Assembly: GCA_027046105.1 (NCBI GenBank)
Contig: JALTZQ010000253.1
Span: 1 to 8,443, forward strand
Direction of reading: 5' to 3'
Source: Pyrodictiaceae archaeon
GTDB taxonomy: Archaea > Thermoproteota > Thermoprotei_A > Sulfolobales > Pyrodictiaceae
DNA length: 8,443 nt
Positions 1-5,907 of the stretch are shown here, piece after piece (the first letter of the stretch is position 1; every line of letters starts with the position of its first letter). The notes under the pieces were generated by a model that was not told the origin of the DNA, did no database searches, and worked only from the letters and a program-made list of their open reading frames with translations. Made by a program: the position numbers and the translations under genes.

Positions 1-259
1 AGCCTGGTGGAGCTATATGTGATAGCTTTTCGAGAACCTCATCCTGCACACTACACTTGAAAGAAAGGTTACACACCATCAACTCCTCTACTTGCCGCCT
101 AAGACGATCTACTATACGGGGATTATTATGGCCGAGAAAAGCAACGCCATGACCAGTGTGTGCATCGAGGTATCGAGTACCCTTGTCATCCCATACATAC
201 TGCATTCTCGCTTTAACAATACGTAGTCGGCGGTCACCATAGTAGCGTAGTAGCTTCAA
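1..259 (-). CDS. lysJ: LysJ, [LysW]-aminoadipate semialdehyde aminotransferase (N-terminal part, runs off the left edge)
   Basis: This is the first 86 codons of a class III (ornithine/acetylornithine type) PLP aminotransferase. In the LysW lysine pathway it transfers an amino group, normally from glutamate, to the LysW-bound aminoadipate semialdehyde, giving LysW-lysine. The visible part shows YGDRRLRIVKA, then YVWDDKGTRYLDAHTGHG and VAFLGHNNPRIVDRL, the typical N-terminal strand and glycine-rich turn of LysJ/ArgD enzymes. The PLP lysine lies outside the window. I chose the TTG at 257-259 as start because GAGGGG lies 8 bases upstream and the protein then begins MLKLLRYYGD, as LysJ proteins do. 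Another TTG at 263-265 is only 2 bases from that site. It is the third gene of lysW-lysX-lysJ and begins 20 bases after lysX ends. In Sulfolobus the same enzyme also serves arginine synthesis. Confidence 0.9.
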   Translation of the reverse strand, partial: MKLLRYYGDRRLRIVKARMQYVWDDKGTRYLDAHTGHGVAFLGHNNPRIVDRLRRQVEELMVCNLSFKCSVQDEVLEKLSHIAPPG

Positions 260-279
260 AACCAATACCCCTCATCGGC

Positions 280-1122
280 TTATCTCTTAGCCTCACTAAC
301 CACGTAGTCTACTATAAGGTTGGCAACATCCACACCAGTAACTCTAGCAATGTTCTTGTATTCTGGTACAGCATTGACCTCCAATACTAGGTAGCCTCGC
401 TCCGGATCCTCAACAACATCCACGCCCCCTATCTCTACCCCTACCGCTTTACAGGCACGTAGAACTACATCCTCGAGCTCAGCGTTAACCCTCGCTGGCA
501 CTGCCCTTCCTCCACGCGCGGTATTTGTTATCCAGTGACTACTTTCACGGTATATCGCCACTGGCACGGAATCTCCAATGCACATGGCGCGTATGTCTCG
601 ACCAGGCTTGCGTACATATTCCTGTATGTAATGAATCCTATAGACTCCACCGAGGTACTCCCGGTGTTCAGCTATGGAGCGTACTGTTTCTTCGTCAACA
701 GCGAGTGAGGCAAGGCGGCCCCAACTACCCATTACGGGTTTAAGGACTACCGGGAACCCAAGTTTACGAGCAGCTTCAACTGCGCCTTCAATGCTATAAG
801 CGAGCAGTGTCTTGGGTACTGGGATACCTTGCTTAGACATTAATGCGAGAGACCAGGCCTTATCCTCTGATATGGCTAGTGCAAAACTGTTATTGATGAC
901 GCGTAAACCCCATGACTCAACTGCGATAGTGGACGAAATGGCGTTATAGTAGCTTGTACAGCGTTGTAAGGCAATGTCCCCTGCTACCATGGGCTCATTG
1001 GATAGGGGGAGTATTGCGGATGGGATATGGAGGAGTTCTACTTCACTCCTTTCGCGGAGTCTATCGATAAGCATTCTCTCGTCAAGACGGACAATGTCGT
1101 ACAAGAAAACTATTCGTGGCAA
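280..1122 (-). CDS. lysX: LysX, LysW--alpha-aminoadipate ligase (ATP-grasp)
   Basis: LysX uses ATP to join the amino group of alpha-aminoadipate to the C-terminal glutamate of LysW, which protects it during lysine synthesis. The 280-residue product has the RimK-like ATP-grasp layout: N-terminal FLYDIVRLDERML; central domain with GIPVPKT (about 99-105) and the ATP-lysine segment VVLKPVMGSWGRL (about 125-137); then YIQEYV, IGGVDVVED (about 231-239) and the Mg-binding EVNAVPEYKN (about 248-257). The frame also holds an ATG at 1135-1137, but it has no SD, while the TTG at 1120-1122 has GAGGTG 6 bases upstream and gives the usual MPRIVFLYD start. lysW ends 27 bases upstream. ArgX, the glutamate-specific homologue, is very similar, so substrate choice cannot be settled from sequence alone; the adjacent lysW/lysY/lysZ/lysM favour LysX, possibly bifunctional. 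Confidence 0.93.
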   Translation of the reverse strand: MPRIVFLYDIVRLDERMLIDRLRERSEVELLHIPSAILPLSNEPMVAGDIALQRCTSYYNAISSTIAVESWGLRVINNSFALAISEDKAWSLALMSKQGIPVPKTLLAYSIEGAVEAARKLGFPVVLKPVMGSWGRLASLAVDEETVRSIAEHREYLGGVYRIHYIQEYVRKPGRDIRAMCIGDSVPVAIYRESSHWITNTARGGRAVPARVNAELEDVVLRACKAVGVEIGGVDVVEDPERGYLVLEVNAVPEYKNIARVTGVDVANLIVDYVVSEAKR

Positions 1123-1149
1123 ACACTTACACCTCATTTATGGCGGCAG

Positions 1150-1323
1150 CTACTCGCCCCAGTCCTCCTGGACGCCCTCAAAGGGCTTAAGGACAAGCTC
1201 GCCATTCGGGTTTCTTGAAACCTCTAGTGTCACTCCACACTCATGCTCTACGAGCTCTCCTGGCATAGCATCATCTGGTACAGCTACAACACCACCACAT
1301 ATTGGGCATTTCAGGGTAGGCAT
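1150..1323 (-). CDS. lysW: LysW, amino-group carrier protein of lysine biosynthesis
   Basis: This 57-residue acidic protein is the carrier to which lysine intermediates are attached through the C-terminal glutamate. It begins MPTLKCPICGG, with a CxxC pair (Cys6, Cys9), then a single later Cys in HECGVTLEV (about residue 29), and ends in the diagnostic EDWGE tail whose final Glu is the attachment point. The family is a small Zn-ribbon protein of 53-58 residues, so the length fits. Two ATGs lie in frame. I chose 1321-1323 because GGGGG (1330-1334) sits 6 bases upstream; for the ATG at 1327-1329 that site would be directly adjacent. It is the first gene of the minus-strand operon, and its partners lysX and lysJ follow at once. 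A BRE/TATA promoter lies about 70 bases upstream. Confidence 0.96.
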   Translation of the reverse strand: MPTLKCPICGGVVAVPDDAMPGELVEHECGVTLEVSRNPNGELVLKPFEGVQEDWGE

Positions 1324-1389
1324 TGGCATCCCCCGCTAGACTCGGTTACACCTTGTTTCTCGTCCATTCAAGCCTCAGTTTGTGCGTGG

Positions 1390-1404
1390 TTTAAACCCGT
1401 TATT
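1390..1404 (-). promoter_or_regulatory. Archaeal BRE/TATA promoter of the lysWXJ operon
   Basis: Read on the minus strand, a purine/A-rich BRE-like AATAACGGG runs into the TATA-like TTTAAA. A transcription start about 25 bases downstream would fall near 1365-1368, giving a leader of about 43 bases before the lysW ATG. The position is inferred from consensus only. Confidence 0.6.
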
Positions 1405-1434
1405 GCATAGAACTGGTGCGTATCTATTGCGTGA

Positions 1435-1453
1435 CCCGTACGGGAGCCCGTAC
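1435..1453. promoter_or_regulatory. Inverted repeat / nested palindrome, candidate operator
   Basis: CCCGTACGGG (1435-1444) is a perfect 10-bp palindrome. Its right half also forms a second dyad: GTACGGG (1438-1444), a 2-base spacer AG, then CCCGTAC (1447-1453). The site thus has three alternating half-sites. It lies about 40 bases upstream of the lysW TATA box and about 110 bases upstream of the lysY TATA box, a suitable place for a regulator such as LysM. The function is inferred. Confidence 0.45.
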
Positions 1454-1556
1454 TGGCTATGGCAGTTTATTGTTTTAGCCCCGGGCGTGGAGGTAGCCCC
1501 TTCACTATGGGCGTTTTAGGGATGGTAGAGAGGGTTTCATCGTGGCCTTTGTCACG

Positions 1557-1571
1557 GTAAAACGTTATATA
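1557..1571 (+). promoter_or_regulatory. Archaeal BRE/TATA promoter of the lysYZM operon
   Basis: GTAAAACG followed by TTATATA is a near-consensus crenarchaeal BRE and TATA box. Transcription would start near 1594-1598, leaving a leader of about 40-45 bases that contains two GA/G-rich stretches (1621-1626 and 1631-1636) before the lysY start. Confidence 0.7.
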
Positions 1572-1637
1572 GGTAACATTTATTTGTGCTGGTTTCAAGC
1601 CGGTGTGTTACGCGTTTACTGAGGGGTTGAGGAGGGT

Positions 1638-2687
1638 TTGTTGAAGGCTGCTGTGCTCGGTGGCTCTGGCTATACGGGTGGTGAATTACTGAGACTACTA
1701 GCTCTACATCCTGAAGTCGAAGTGGTATATGTTTCGAGCCGGGAATACGCTGGTATGCCTATTCATTATGCTCATCCGAGCTTACGTGGTTTCTATCATG
1801 GTCAGCGTTTTGAGAAGCTAAGCTTTGATCGTGCCCTAAATGCTGATGTTGTTTTCTCTGCTCTTCCCCATGGTGTTGGACTAGACCTTACAGCTAAGTT
1901 GTTTGAACACGGATTACAAGTCATCGACTTGAGCGCTGATTATAGGTTACGTAGCCCTGAAGCGTATAGGGTATGGTATGGGTTTGAGCACCCTTATCCC
2001 GATCTCTTGGAGAAGGCTACCTATGGCCTCCCAGAGCTTCATCGAAGTGAGCTACGTGGAGCCCGCCTCATTGCCTCACCGGGTTGTAACGCTACAGCTG
2101 CTATCCTTGCCACGGCTCCACTAGTTAAGCATAGGCTTCTTGAGGAGCCAGTAAGGCTCATTATTGATGTTAAGGCTGCGAGTAGTGAGGGTGGAGCAAA
2201 ACCTAATCGTGGCAGCCATCACCCGGAGCGTGAAGGCGCAATAAGGCCGTATAGTGCTGAAGGACATAGACATGCTGTTGAGGTCGAGCAAGAACTCAGC
2301 TTGCTGGCTAAGGATAGTATTCGTGTTACCCTCATACCCCATGCTGTCTCGTCCACTAGGGGTGTACTTGCATCAGCTCATGGCTGGCTGCGTGAGGGTG
2401 TTGATAGGCAGAGAGTCGCTAGAGCATTTGCAGAAATGTATGGTAAGGAAGTGTTTGTGCGTATCGTTGCTTCAGGTCCCCTAAAGTACCCTGACCCAAA
2501 ATACGTTGTTGGTAGTAATTATGCTGATGTCGGTTACGCCATCGAAGAGCGTGTAGGACGGGTAACAGGTTTCGCTGCAATAGATAATCTCGTGAAGGGT
2601 GCTGCAGGACAAGCTATTCAAGCATTCAATGTTTCAAGGGGCTTCCCCGAAACCATGGGGTTAGAGTATCCGCCTCTCCGCCCCTAG
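1638..2687 (+). CDS. lysY: LysY, [LysW]-aminoadipyl 6-phosphate reductase (ArgC family)
   Basis: LysY is an NADPH-dependent dehydrogenase that reduces LysW-aminoadipyl phosphate to the semialdehyde, the third LysW-bound step. The 349-residue protein has the Rossmann motif GGSGYTGGELLRLL (8-21), the catalytic cysteine in ASPGCNATAA (Cys150), the basic phosphate/carrier-contacting stretch SHHPEREGAIRPY (193-205), the EGHRHAVE segment with the likely general-base histidine (208-215), and YADVGYA (295-301). Length and motifs match ArgC/LysY. The start may be TTG 1638 or the next TTG at 1641; GGAGGG at 1631-1636 is 1 or 4 bases away, so 1641 is slightly better placed. lysZ follows after 15 bases. 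The name LysY rather than ArgC rests on the lysW/lysX context; in Sulfolobus one such enzyme serves both lysine and arginine. Confidence 0.95.
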   Translation: MLKAAVLGGSGYTGGELLRLLALHPEVEVVYVSSREYAGMPIHYAHPSLRGFYHGQRFEKLSFDRALNADVVFSALPHGVGLDLTAKLFEHGLQVIDLSADYRLRSPEAYRVWYGFEHPYPDLLEKATYGLPELHRSELRGARLIASPGCNATAAILATAPLVKHRLLEEPVRLIIDVKAASSEGGAKPNRGSHHPEREGAIRPYSAEGHRHAVEVEQELSLLAKDSIRVTLIPHAVSSTRGVLASAHGWLREGVDRQRVARAFAEMYGKEVFVRIVASGPLKYPDPKYVVGSNYADVGYAIEERVGRVTGFAAIDNLVKGAAGQAIQAFNVSRGFPETMGLEYPPLRP

Positions 2688-2702
2688 AATGCCCTGGGGG
2701 TT

Positions 2703-3521
2703 ATGGTCTTGAACGTGGTAGTGGTCAAGGCTGGTGGTAGGTTAATTGCCGATCCTGCAATTAGGCAAAAGATACTAGACGATATTCTCGAGGTTTCAGC
2801 CTCAAAACGAGTAATTTTCGTCCATGGTGGTGGCGATATTGTTACAGAGTACTCTAAGAGAATGGGTGTTGAGCCCCGCTTTGTTGTCTCACCAAGCGGT
2901 GTTCGGAGCAGGTACACGGGGCCCGAAGAACTAGAGGTATACACTATGGTCATGGCTGGCAAGTTGAACAAGGAGTTAACAGCCTATATAGTCTCACGTG
3001 GTATTCCGGCCATAGGCGTCTCGGGCGTTGATTGTAGCTTGCTGAGAGCTGAGCGAAAGAAGAGAATCATCATAGTTAATGAGAAGGGGCGTAAACAAGT
3101 CATACCTGGCGGGTTTACGGGTAGGATAACAAGTGTTAATGCCTCATGCCTCAAGGAGCTCCTAGACCTTAACCGTATCGTAGTCATTTCCCCACTCGCC
3201 ATAGGCTCAGAGGGCGAGCTTCTTAACGTCGATGGGGATCAAGCTGCAGCCCATGTCGCTATGGCGTTAAAGGTGAGAGAACTAGTATTCTTGACTGACG
3301 TGCCCGGTGTAATCCTTGAAGGGGAAATACTGAAACGCATACTGGTATCCGAGGCTGAGGCTATAGCAGAAAAGGTTGGGTATGGAATGAACCGCAAAAT
3401 ACTGATGGCTAAGAAGGCTGTCGAGGAAGGTGTTGGTAGGGTAATAATAGCTGATGGTAGAGTTGAGAAACCAGTCACGTCAGCTCTCCAAGGTCATGGG
3501 ACAGTGGTGGAGGGAGGCTGA
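2703..3521 (+). CDS. lysZ: LysZ, [LysW]-aminoadipate kinase (ArgB family)
   Basis: LysZ phosphorylates the side-chain carboxylate of LysW-bound aminoadipate and so supplies the substrate of LysY. The 272-residue protein has the amino acid kinase fold: VVVKAGGRLI (5-14, with the phosphate-contacting Lys9), HGGGDIV (41-47), the substrate loop SPSGVRSRYTGPEE (63-76), NVDGDQAAAHVAMAL (175-189), FLTDVPGV (196-203) and the C-terminal GMNRKILMAKKAV (228-240). These match LysZ/N-acetylglutamate kinases, with no lost motif. The ATG start follows a GGGGG run. It lies 15 bases after lysY and 23-32 bases before lysM, so the three are very likely one transcript. Its stop codon overlaps the left arm of the hairpin described before lysM. 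Confidence 0.95.
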   Translation: MVLNVVVVKAGGRLIADPAIRQKILDDILEVSASKRVIFVHGGGDIVTEYSKRMGVEPRFVVSPSGVRSRYTGPEELEVYTMVMAGKLNKELTAYIVSRGIPAIGVSGVDCSLLRAERKKRIIIVNEKGRKQVIPGGFTGRITSVNASCLKELLDLNRIVVISPLAIGSEGELLNVDGDQAAAHVAMALKVRELVFLTDVPGVILEGEILKRILVSEAEAIAEKVGYGMNRKILMAKKAVEEGVGRVIIADGRVEKPVTSALQGHGTVVEGG

Positions 3522-3550
3522 CCATCTCCCCAAACTAGTCTGGGGTGGTC
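3520..3550 (+). promoter_or_regulatory. Intergenic hairpin covering the lysM ribosome-binding site
   Basis: GACCA (3520-3524) pairs with TGGTC (3546-3550), and CCCCA (3528-3532) pairs with TGGGG (3541-3545), with a 3-base bulge TCT and an 8-base loop AACTAGTC. The right arm contains GGGGTGG, the best SD sequence for lysM, so folding would hide it. The left arm includes the last bases of the lysZ stop codon. Translational control of the regulator gene is an inference; it could also be a processing or pausing site. Confidence 0.45.
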
Positions 3551-3553
3551 TCC

Positions 3554-3997
3554 ATGTCTTCCCAGGGTAATGCTGCAAAGCATAGGCTTGACGAAAAAGA
3601 CTACAAGCTGCTTGAATTACTGAGACGAGATGGACGTGCATCATATGCTCGCCTCGCAGAGGAGCTAGGAGTTTCTGAATCAGCGGTTCGTAAAAGGATT
3701 GCAAGACTCCGTAAGCTTGGTATCATTAAACGCTTTACTCTGGACTATGATGTTCCAGATGAGGTAGTTGCACTAATACTTGTGAAGACGCAGCCGCCGA
3801 TACAAGTGCCAGAGGTTTCGCAAAAGATAGTTGGTCATCCACGTGTCGATCGTGTATATGAGGTTACGGGTGAGTATGATATTGTTGTTGTGGCGCGTGC
3901 TAGATCCACGAAGGACATAAATGAGATCATCGACTATATTCGGGGCATACCAGGTGTAGCAGGAACATACACAATGATAGTACTACGAACTTACTAA
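3554..3997 (+). CDS. lysM: LysM, Lrp/AsnC-family transcriptional regulator
   Basis: This small DNA-binding protein has an N-terminal winged helix-turn-helix (about 12-60: RLDEKDYKLLELL, then GVSESAVRKRIARLRKLGIIK) and a C-terminal RAM ligand domain (about 70-147, with GEYDIVVVARARS). Its 147 residues are typical of one-domain-pair archaeal Lrp proteins. In Sulfolobus LysM is encoded with lysY and lysZ and binds upstream of lysW, with lysine weakening binding; the same gene order here supports that role, so it probably acts on the control region at 1324-1637. I chose ATG 3554 because GGGGTGG lies just upstream. A GTG at 3545 would add three residues and would lie inside that SD. Assignment as LysM rather than another Lrp paralogue rests on the operon. 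Confidence 0.88.
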   Translation: MSSQGNAAKHRLDEKDYKLLELLRRDGRASYARLAEELGVSESAVRKRIARLRKLGIIKRFTLDYDVPDEVVALILVKTQPPIQVPEVSQKIVGHPRVDRVYEVTGEYDIVVVARARSTKDINEIIDYIRGIPGVAGTYTMIVLRTY

Positions 3998-4019
3998 GCG
4001 TAATCCCGGGCTACTCTCA

Positions 4020-4571
4020 TTGGGAAGCCCATTGGACCAGTTGGGGGGTAAGAGGAGGCCCATAGTCTATACTATTGGGCATAGTAGTAGAGGTTTAGGG
4101 GAGTTCATAGGCATCCTCCGCCGCTATGGGGTACGCGTTGTTGTTGATGTGCGTAGTCGTCCTGGTAGTCGCCGTGTACCCTGGTTCTCCAGGAAGGTGA
4201 TGGAGGAGAGGCTGGCAAAGGCTGGTATAGAGTACTTGTGGCTAGGTGATCTCCTTGGCGGTCTCCGGGATGAACCACCTTACTACCCAGAATACATGGA
4301 GACCAGTACTTTTCGCCGCGGTATTGGCGTACTAGTCTCGCTCGCTGCTTCACTACCAGGAAGAGTGGCCTTTATGTGTAGGGAGCGTTATTGGCTAAAC
4401 TGCCACCGGGCTTACATCGCTGAAACACTACACCACCTCGGCTTCAACGTTATACACATCGTTGATATTGGACAGAGACTTCCACACCGCGAGCTCGGCG
4501 TAAGGCCACAGTGGCTTCGAACACCACTATACCTGGAAGGATTAGAGGTTAGCTTGGCTGACGAGGGCTAG
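4020..4571 (+). CDS. DUF488 family protein, function unknown
   Basis: This 183-residue cytosolic protein belongs to the DUF488 family. It shows the family's landmarks in order: YTIGHSSRGLGEF (17-29), VVVDVRSRPGSRRVPWF (40-56), the AGIEYLWLGDLLGGLRDE stretch (68-85) and the conserved CRERYWLNCHRAYIAETL (120-137) with Cys120, Cys128 and His129. Family members have no settled biochemical role; the invariant Cys, His and Arg residues suggest an active or metal site. It starts 22 bases after lysM and may be the tail gene of the lysine operon, but nothing ties it to lysine chemistry. The TTG at 4020 has no clear SD, and later TTGs at 4032 and 4044 are possible, so the first 10 or so residues are uncertain. 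Confidence 0.8.
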   Translation: MGSPLDQLGGKRRPIVYTIGHSSRGLGEFIGILRRYGVRVVVDVRSRPGSRRVPWFSRKVMEERLAKAGIEYLWLGDLLGGLRDEPPYYPEYMETSTFRRGIGVLVSLAASLPGRVAFMCRERYWLNCHRAYIAETLHHLGFNVIHIVDIGQRLPHRELGVRPQWLRTPLYLEGLEVSLADEG

Positions 4572-4635
4572 GGTCGTAGCCAGGTCACTCCTCACCAGCT
4601 CAGCCGATGGCATATACTTCATCCCCCCTCCTGGT

Positions 4636-4671
4636 CCCCAAGGGCAGAGAAGCTGGGCGGCTCCTTAGGGG
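4636..4671. repeat. Inverted repeat (hairpin) in the 4572-4767 gap
   Basis: CCCCAAGG (4636-4643) pairs with CCTTAGGGG (4663-4671) with one bulged base, enclosing a G/C-rich loop of 19 bases. Its GGGG is shared with the GGGGCG/CGCCCC long-range pairing (4668-4673 with 4738-4743), so the two pairings exclude each other. Confidence 0.5.
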
Positions 4672-4678
4672 CGAAACA

Positions 4679-4712
4679 CCGCATCCCGGGATTCTAGTCT
4701 CCCCGGGATCGG
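4679..4712. repeat. Strong hairpin, 11 bp with one bulge, in the 4572-4767 gap
   Basis: ATCCCGGG (4683-4690) and CCCGGGAT (4702-4709) are perfect 8-bp arms around an 11-base loop. The stem extends by CCG (4679-4681) pairing with CGG (4710-4712) across a single bulged C. It could be part of a structured RNA or a hairpin at the ends of the two convergent transcripts. It lacks the T-run normal for an archaeal terminator. Confidence 0.55.
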
Positions 4713-4767
4713 CTCGGCTGTAAGAGGGCTTCATCGCCGCCCCGGGTAATTGATGTATTATGGGATC

Positions 4768-5232
4768 CTATTCTATATTGGTTCTTACTAGTCTGGGTGG
4801 ATTTGTGAAGGGGGGTTCATAGTAGCATTCAACGATTATCATTATGTTTTCTGTCTTAAGGTGCGGTCTTAGTTTTTTACATGCAACTATTTCTAGCACC
4901 TCTGGTTCATGCCTAGATTTTAGTGGCCTTATTAGGGCAACTAGCTCGGCTAGCTCCTCTAGCCTCGCCCTCCACACGTATACTGAGCCTAGCACTACCC
5001 CGTTCCACTTAGCTTCCGGTATGACTATTGGACGGCACTGTGAAGCTAGTTCTCGCCAATCGGTATCCGTCCACACGTTTAAGGTGCCTGGGTATGGCGT
5101 ACAACCTAGTAGCCTCTTGAACCAATCAGTATAGTAGGGGTGGGAGACGTATCTTCCGCCTATGCCAAGCCCTTTCACTAGTTTGCCCTGGATTGGCCTA
5201 GCTACAGTTCGCACTACTACATCCCCATCCAT
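4768..5232 (-). CDS. ribK: RibK, CTP-dependent riboflavin kinase (archaeal type)
   Basis: Archaeal RibK phosphorylates riboflavin to FMN using CTP, in place of the ATP-dependent bacterial enzyme. The 154-residue protein shows GLGIGGRYVS (21-30), the nucleotide-side glycine motif; TPYPGTLNVWTD (45-56), with the Thr and Asn of the conserved GTLN that bind metal and flavin; WNGVVLGSVYVW (76-87); and HEPEVLEIVACKKLR (108-122). There is no N-terminal helix-turn-helix, which some archaeal RibK proteins carry; this is the kinase domain alone, of normal length. It lies 15 bases after upp on the same strand. The ATG at 5230-5232 has no SD. A GTG at codon 7 has GGGGAT 6 bases upstream and may be the true start, which would remove only non-conserved residues. 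Confidence 0.9.
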   Translation of the reverse strand: MDGDVVVRTVARPIQGKLVKGLGIGGRYVSHPYYTDWFKRLLGCTPYPGTLNVWTDTDWRELASQCRPIVIPEAKWNGVVLGSVYVWRARLEELAELVALIRPLKSRHEPEVLEIVACKKLRPHLKTENIMIIVECYYEPPFTNPPRLVRTNIE

Positions 5233-5247
5233 GGTGTTGGGGTAATG

Positions 5248-5907
5248 TTATGTGTTGAATGCCCTATCGCCAGCGTCACCTAGACCTGGCACTATAAAGC
5301 CTTTATCATTTAGTTTTTCGTCGATTGCCAATGTGTAAACGTCTACATCTAGTGGGAGCTCTTGTTCTAGTCTTGCTATACCAGGCTTTGATGATATAAT
5401 TGATACTATTGAGATCTTTAACGGCCCCATGTTGTGGACGTGTCTTGCTACTTGGATTATTGTTGAGGCTGTAGCTAGCATGGGGTCCACAATGAATACG
5501 TGCTTCCCTCTAACAGACGGTATGTTAATGTACGACACTTCTACGTCAAAGACCATCATGTCTCCCACTTTGCGCCTCGACGACTCTATCCTCTTGGCGC
5601 TCACAAACCCTATCCTAGCCCTTCGCAGCACCCTAGCCATGCCGTAAACGAGTGGGAGAGCTGCTCTCAACACACCTACAAGCACAACATCCTCGTCACG
5701 AGGCCGTAGAGCCTCTGCCCTGCCTAGTGGAGTCTCCACAACCACCCTACTAGTTGGGAGTTCTCTTGCAACCTCGTAGCCTATGAAAACCCCTATCTCC
5801 TCCATCACTGATCTAAAGAGGTGTGGAGGTGTACCTTTGTTACGCAAGACGGATAGTAGCTCATGAAGAACCGGATTATCCAGCACGTGTAGATTGACCG
5901 CCACCAC
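5248..5907 (-). CDS. upp: Upp, uracil phosphoribosyltransferase
   Basis: Upp joins uracil to PRPP to make UMP, the main pyrimidine salvage reaction. The 219-residue protein carries the PRPP loop IVDPMLATAST (139-149), the VLVGVLRAALPLV segment (75-87), the flexible-loop region IGFVSAKRIE (99-108) and the uracil-binding C-terminus KGFIVPGLGDAGDRAF (202-217), all as in archaeal Upp. The start is GTG 5907 or the next GTG at 5904; upstream there is only a weak TGGG, so a leaderless or near-leaderless message is possible. It is the first gene of a minus-strand pair with ribK and divergent from purP. Archaeal Upp enzymes are known to be controlled by CTP and GTP; nothing in the sequence departs from that. 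Confidence 0.95.
   Translation of the reverse strand: MVAVNLHVLDNPVLHELLSVLRNKGTPPHLFRSVMEEIGVFIGYEVARELPTSRVVVETPLGRAEALRPRDEDVVLVGVLRAALPLVYGMARVLRRARIGFVSAKRIESSRRKVGDMMVFDVEVSYINIPSVRGKHVFIVDPMLATASTIIQVARHVHNMGPLKISIVSIISSKPGIARLEQELPLDVDVYTLAIDEKLNDKGFIVPGLGDAGDRAFNT

Larger units (their letters stand above)
1324..1637. other. Divergent control region between lysW and lysY
   Basis: This 314-base stretch holds no gene that I can support. It carries one archaeal promoter for each operon (1390-1404 minus, 1557-1571 plus) and the inverted repeat at 1435-1453 between them. It also has two GTTTTAG words about 40 bases apart (near 1471 and 1511) and a TAAAACG in the opposite sense at 1558-1564, next to the lysY TATA box. 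In Sulfolobus the Lrp-type regulator LysM binds upstream of lysW, so this is the natural place for LysM sites; which bases it contacts here is not visible. Confidence 0.7.
4572..4767. other. GC-rich structured gap between convergent genes, candidate non-coding RNA
   Basis: No protein gene is supported here. The stretch is about 63% G+C by hand count, well above the neighbouring genes, and is rich in self-complementarity. In a genome from a hyperthermophile this often marks a structured RNA. On the minus strand, a possible TATA-like AATATAGAATA at the end of ribK lies about 28 bases before a GGGGCG (4738-4743), where a transcript could start. That GGGGCG can pair with CGCCCC (4668-4673 read on the minus strand), enclosing the strong hairpin at 4679-4712. 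A further helix at 4636-4671 competes for the same bases. No T-run terminator is visible on either strand. I could not match it to SRP RNA, RNase P RNA, 5S rRNA, tRNA or a clean C/D box RNA. Confidence 0.4.

Noticed and set aside
280..1137. lysX starting at the ATG 1135-1137
   Set aside because: No SD precedes it, it adds a Cys/Lys-rich MRCKC not typical of LysX, and the TTG at 1122 has a well-spaced GAGGTG.
974..1339. Plus-strand open frame across lysW and lysX
   Set aside because: It is antisense to two genes with clear motifs and has no recognisable protein features; the same holds for the other overlapping frames.
4668..4743. Possible tRNA on the minus strand, from GGGGCG/CGCCCC end pairing and a TAGAATCCC-like arm
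   Set aside because: Position 8 is not T, there is no D-arm or anticodon arm of normal size, and the arm lacks the TTCRA core.
4590..4745. C/D box guide RNAs on the minus strand (GCGATGA, GGGATGA, CTGA words)
   Set aside because: Each box C has a mismatch, and no complete C, D', C', D set with normal spacing is present.
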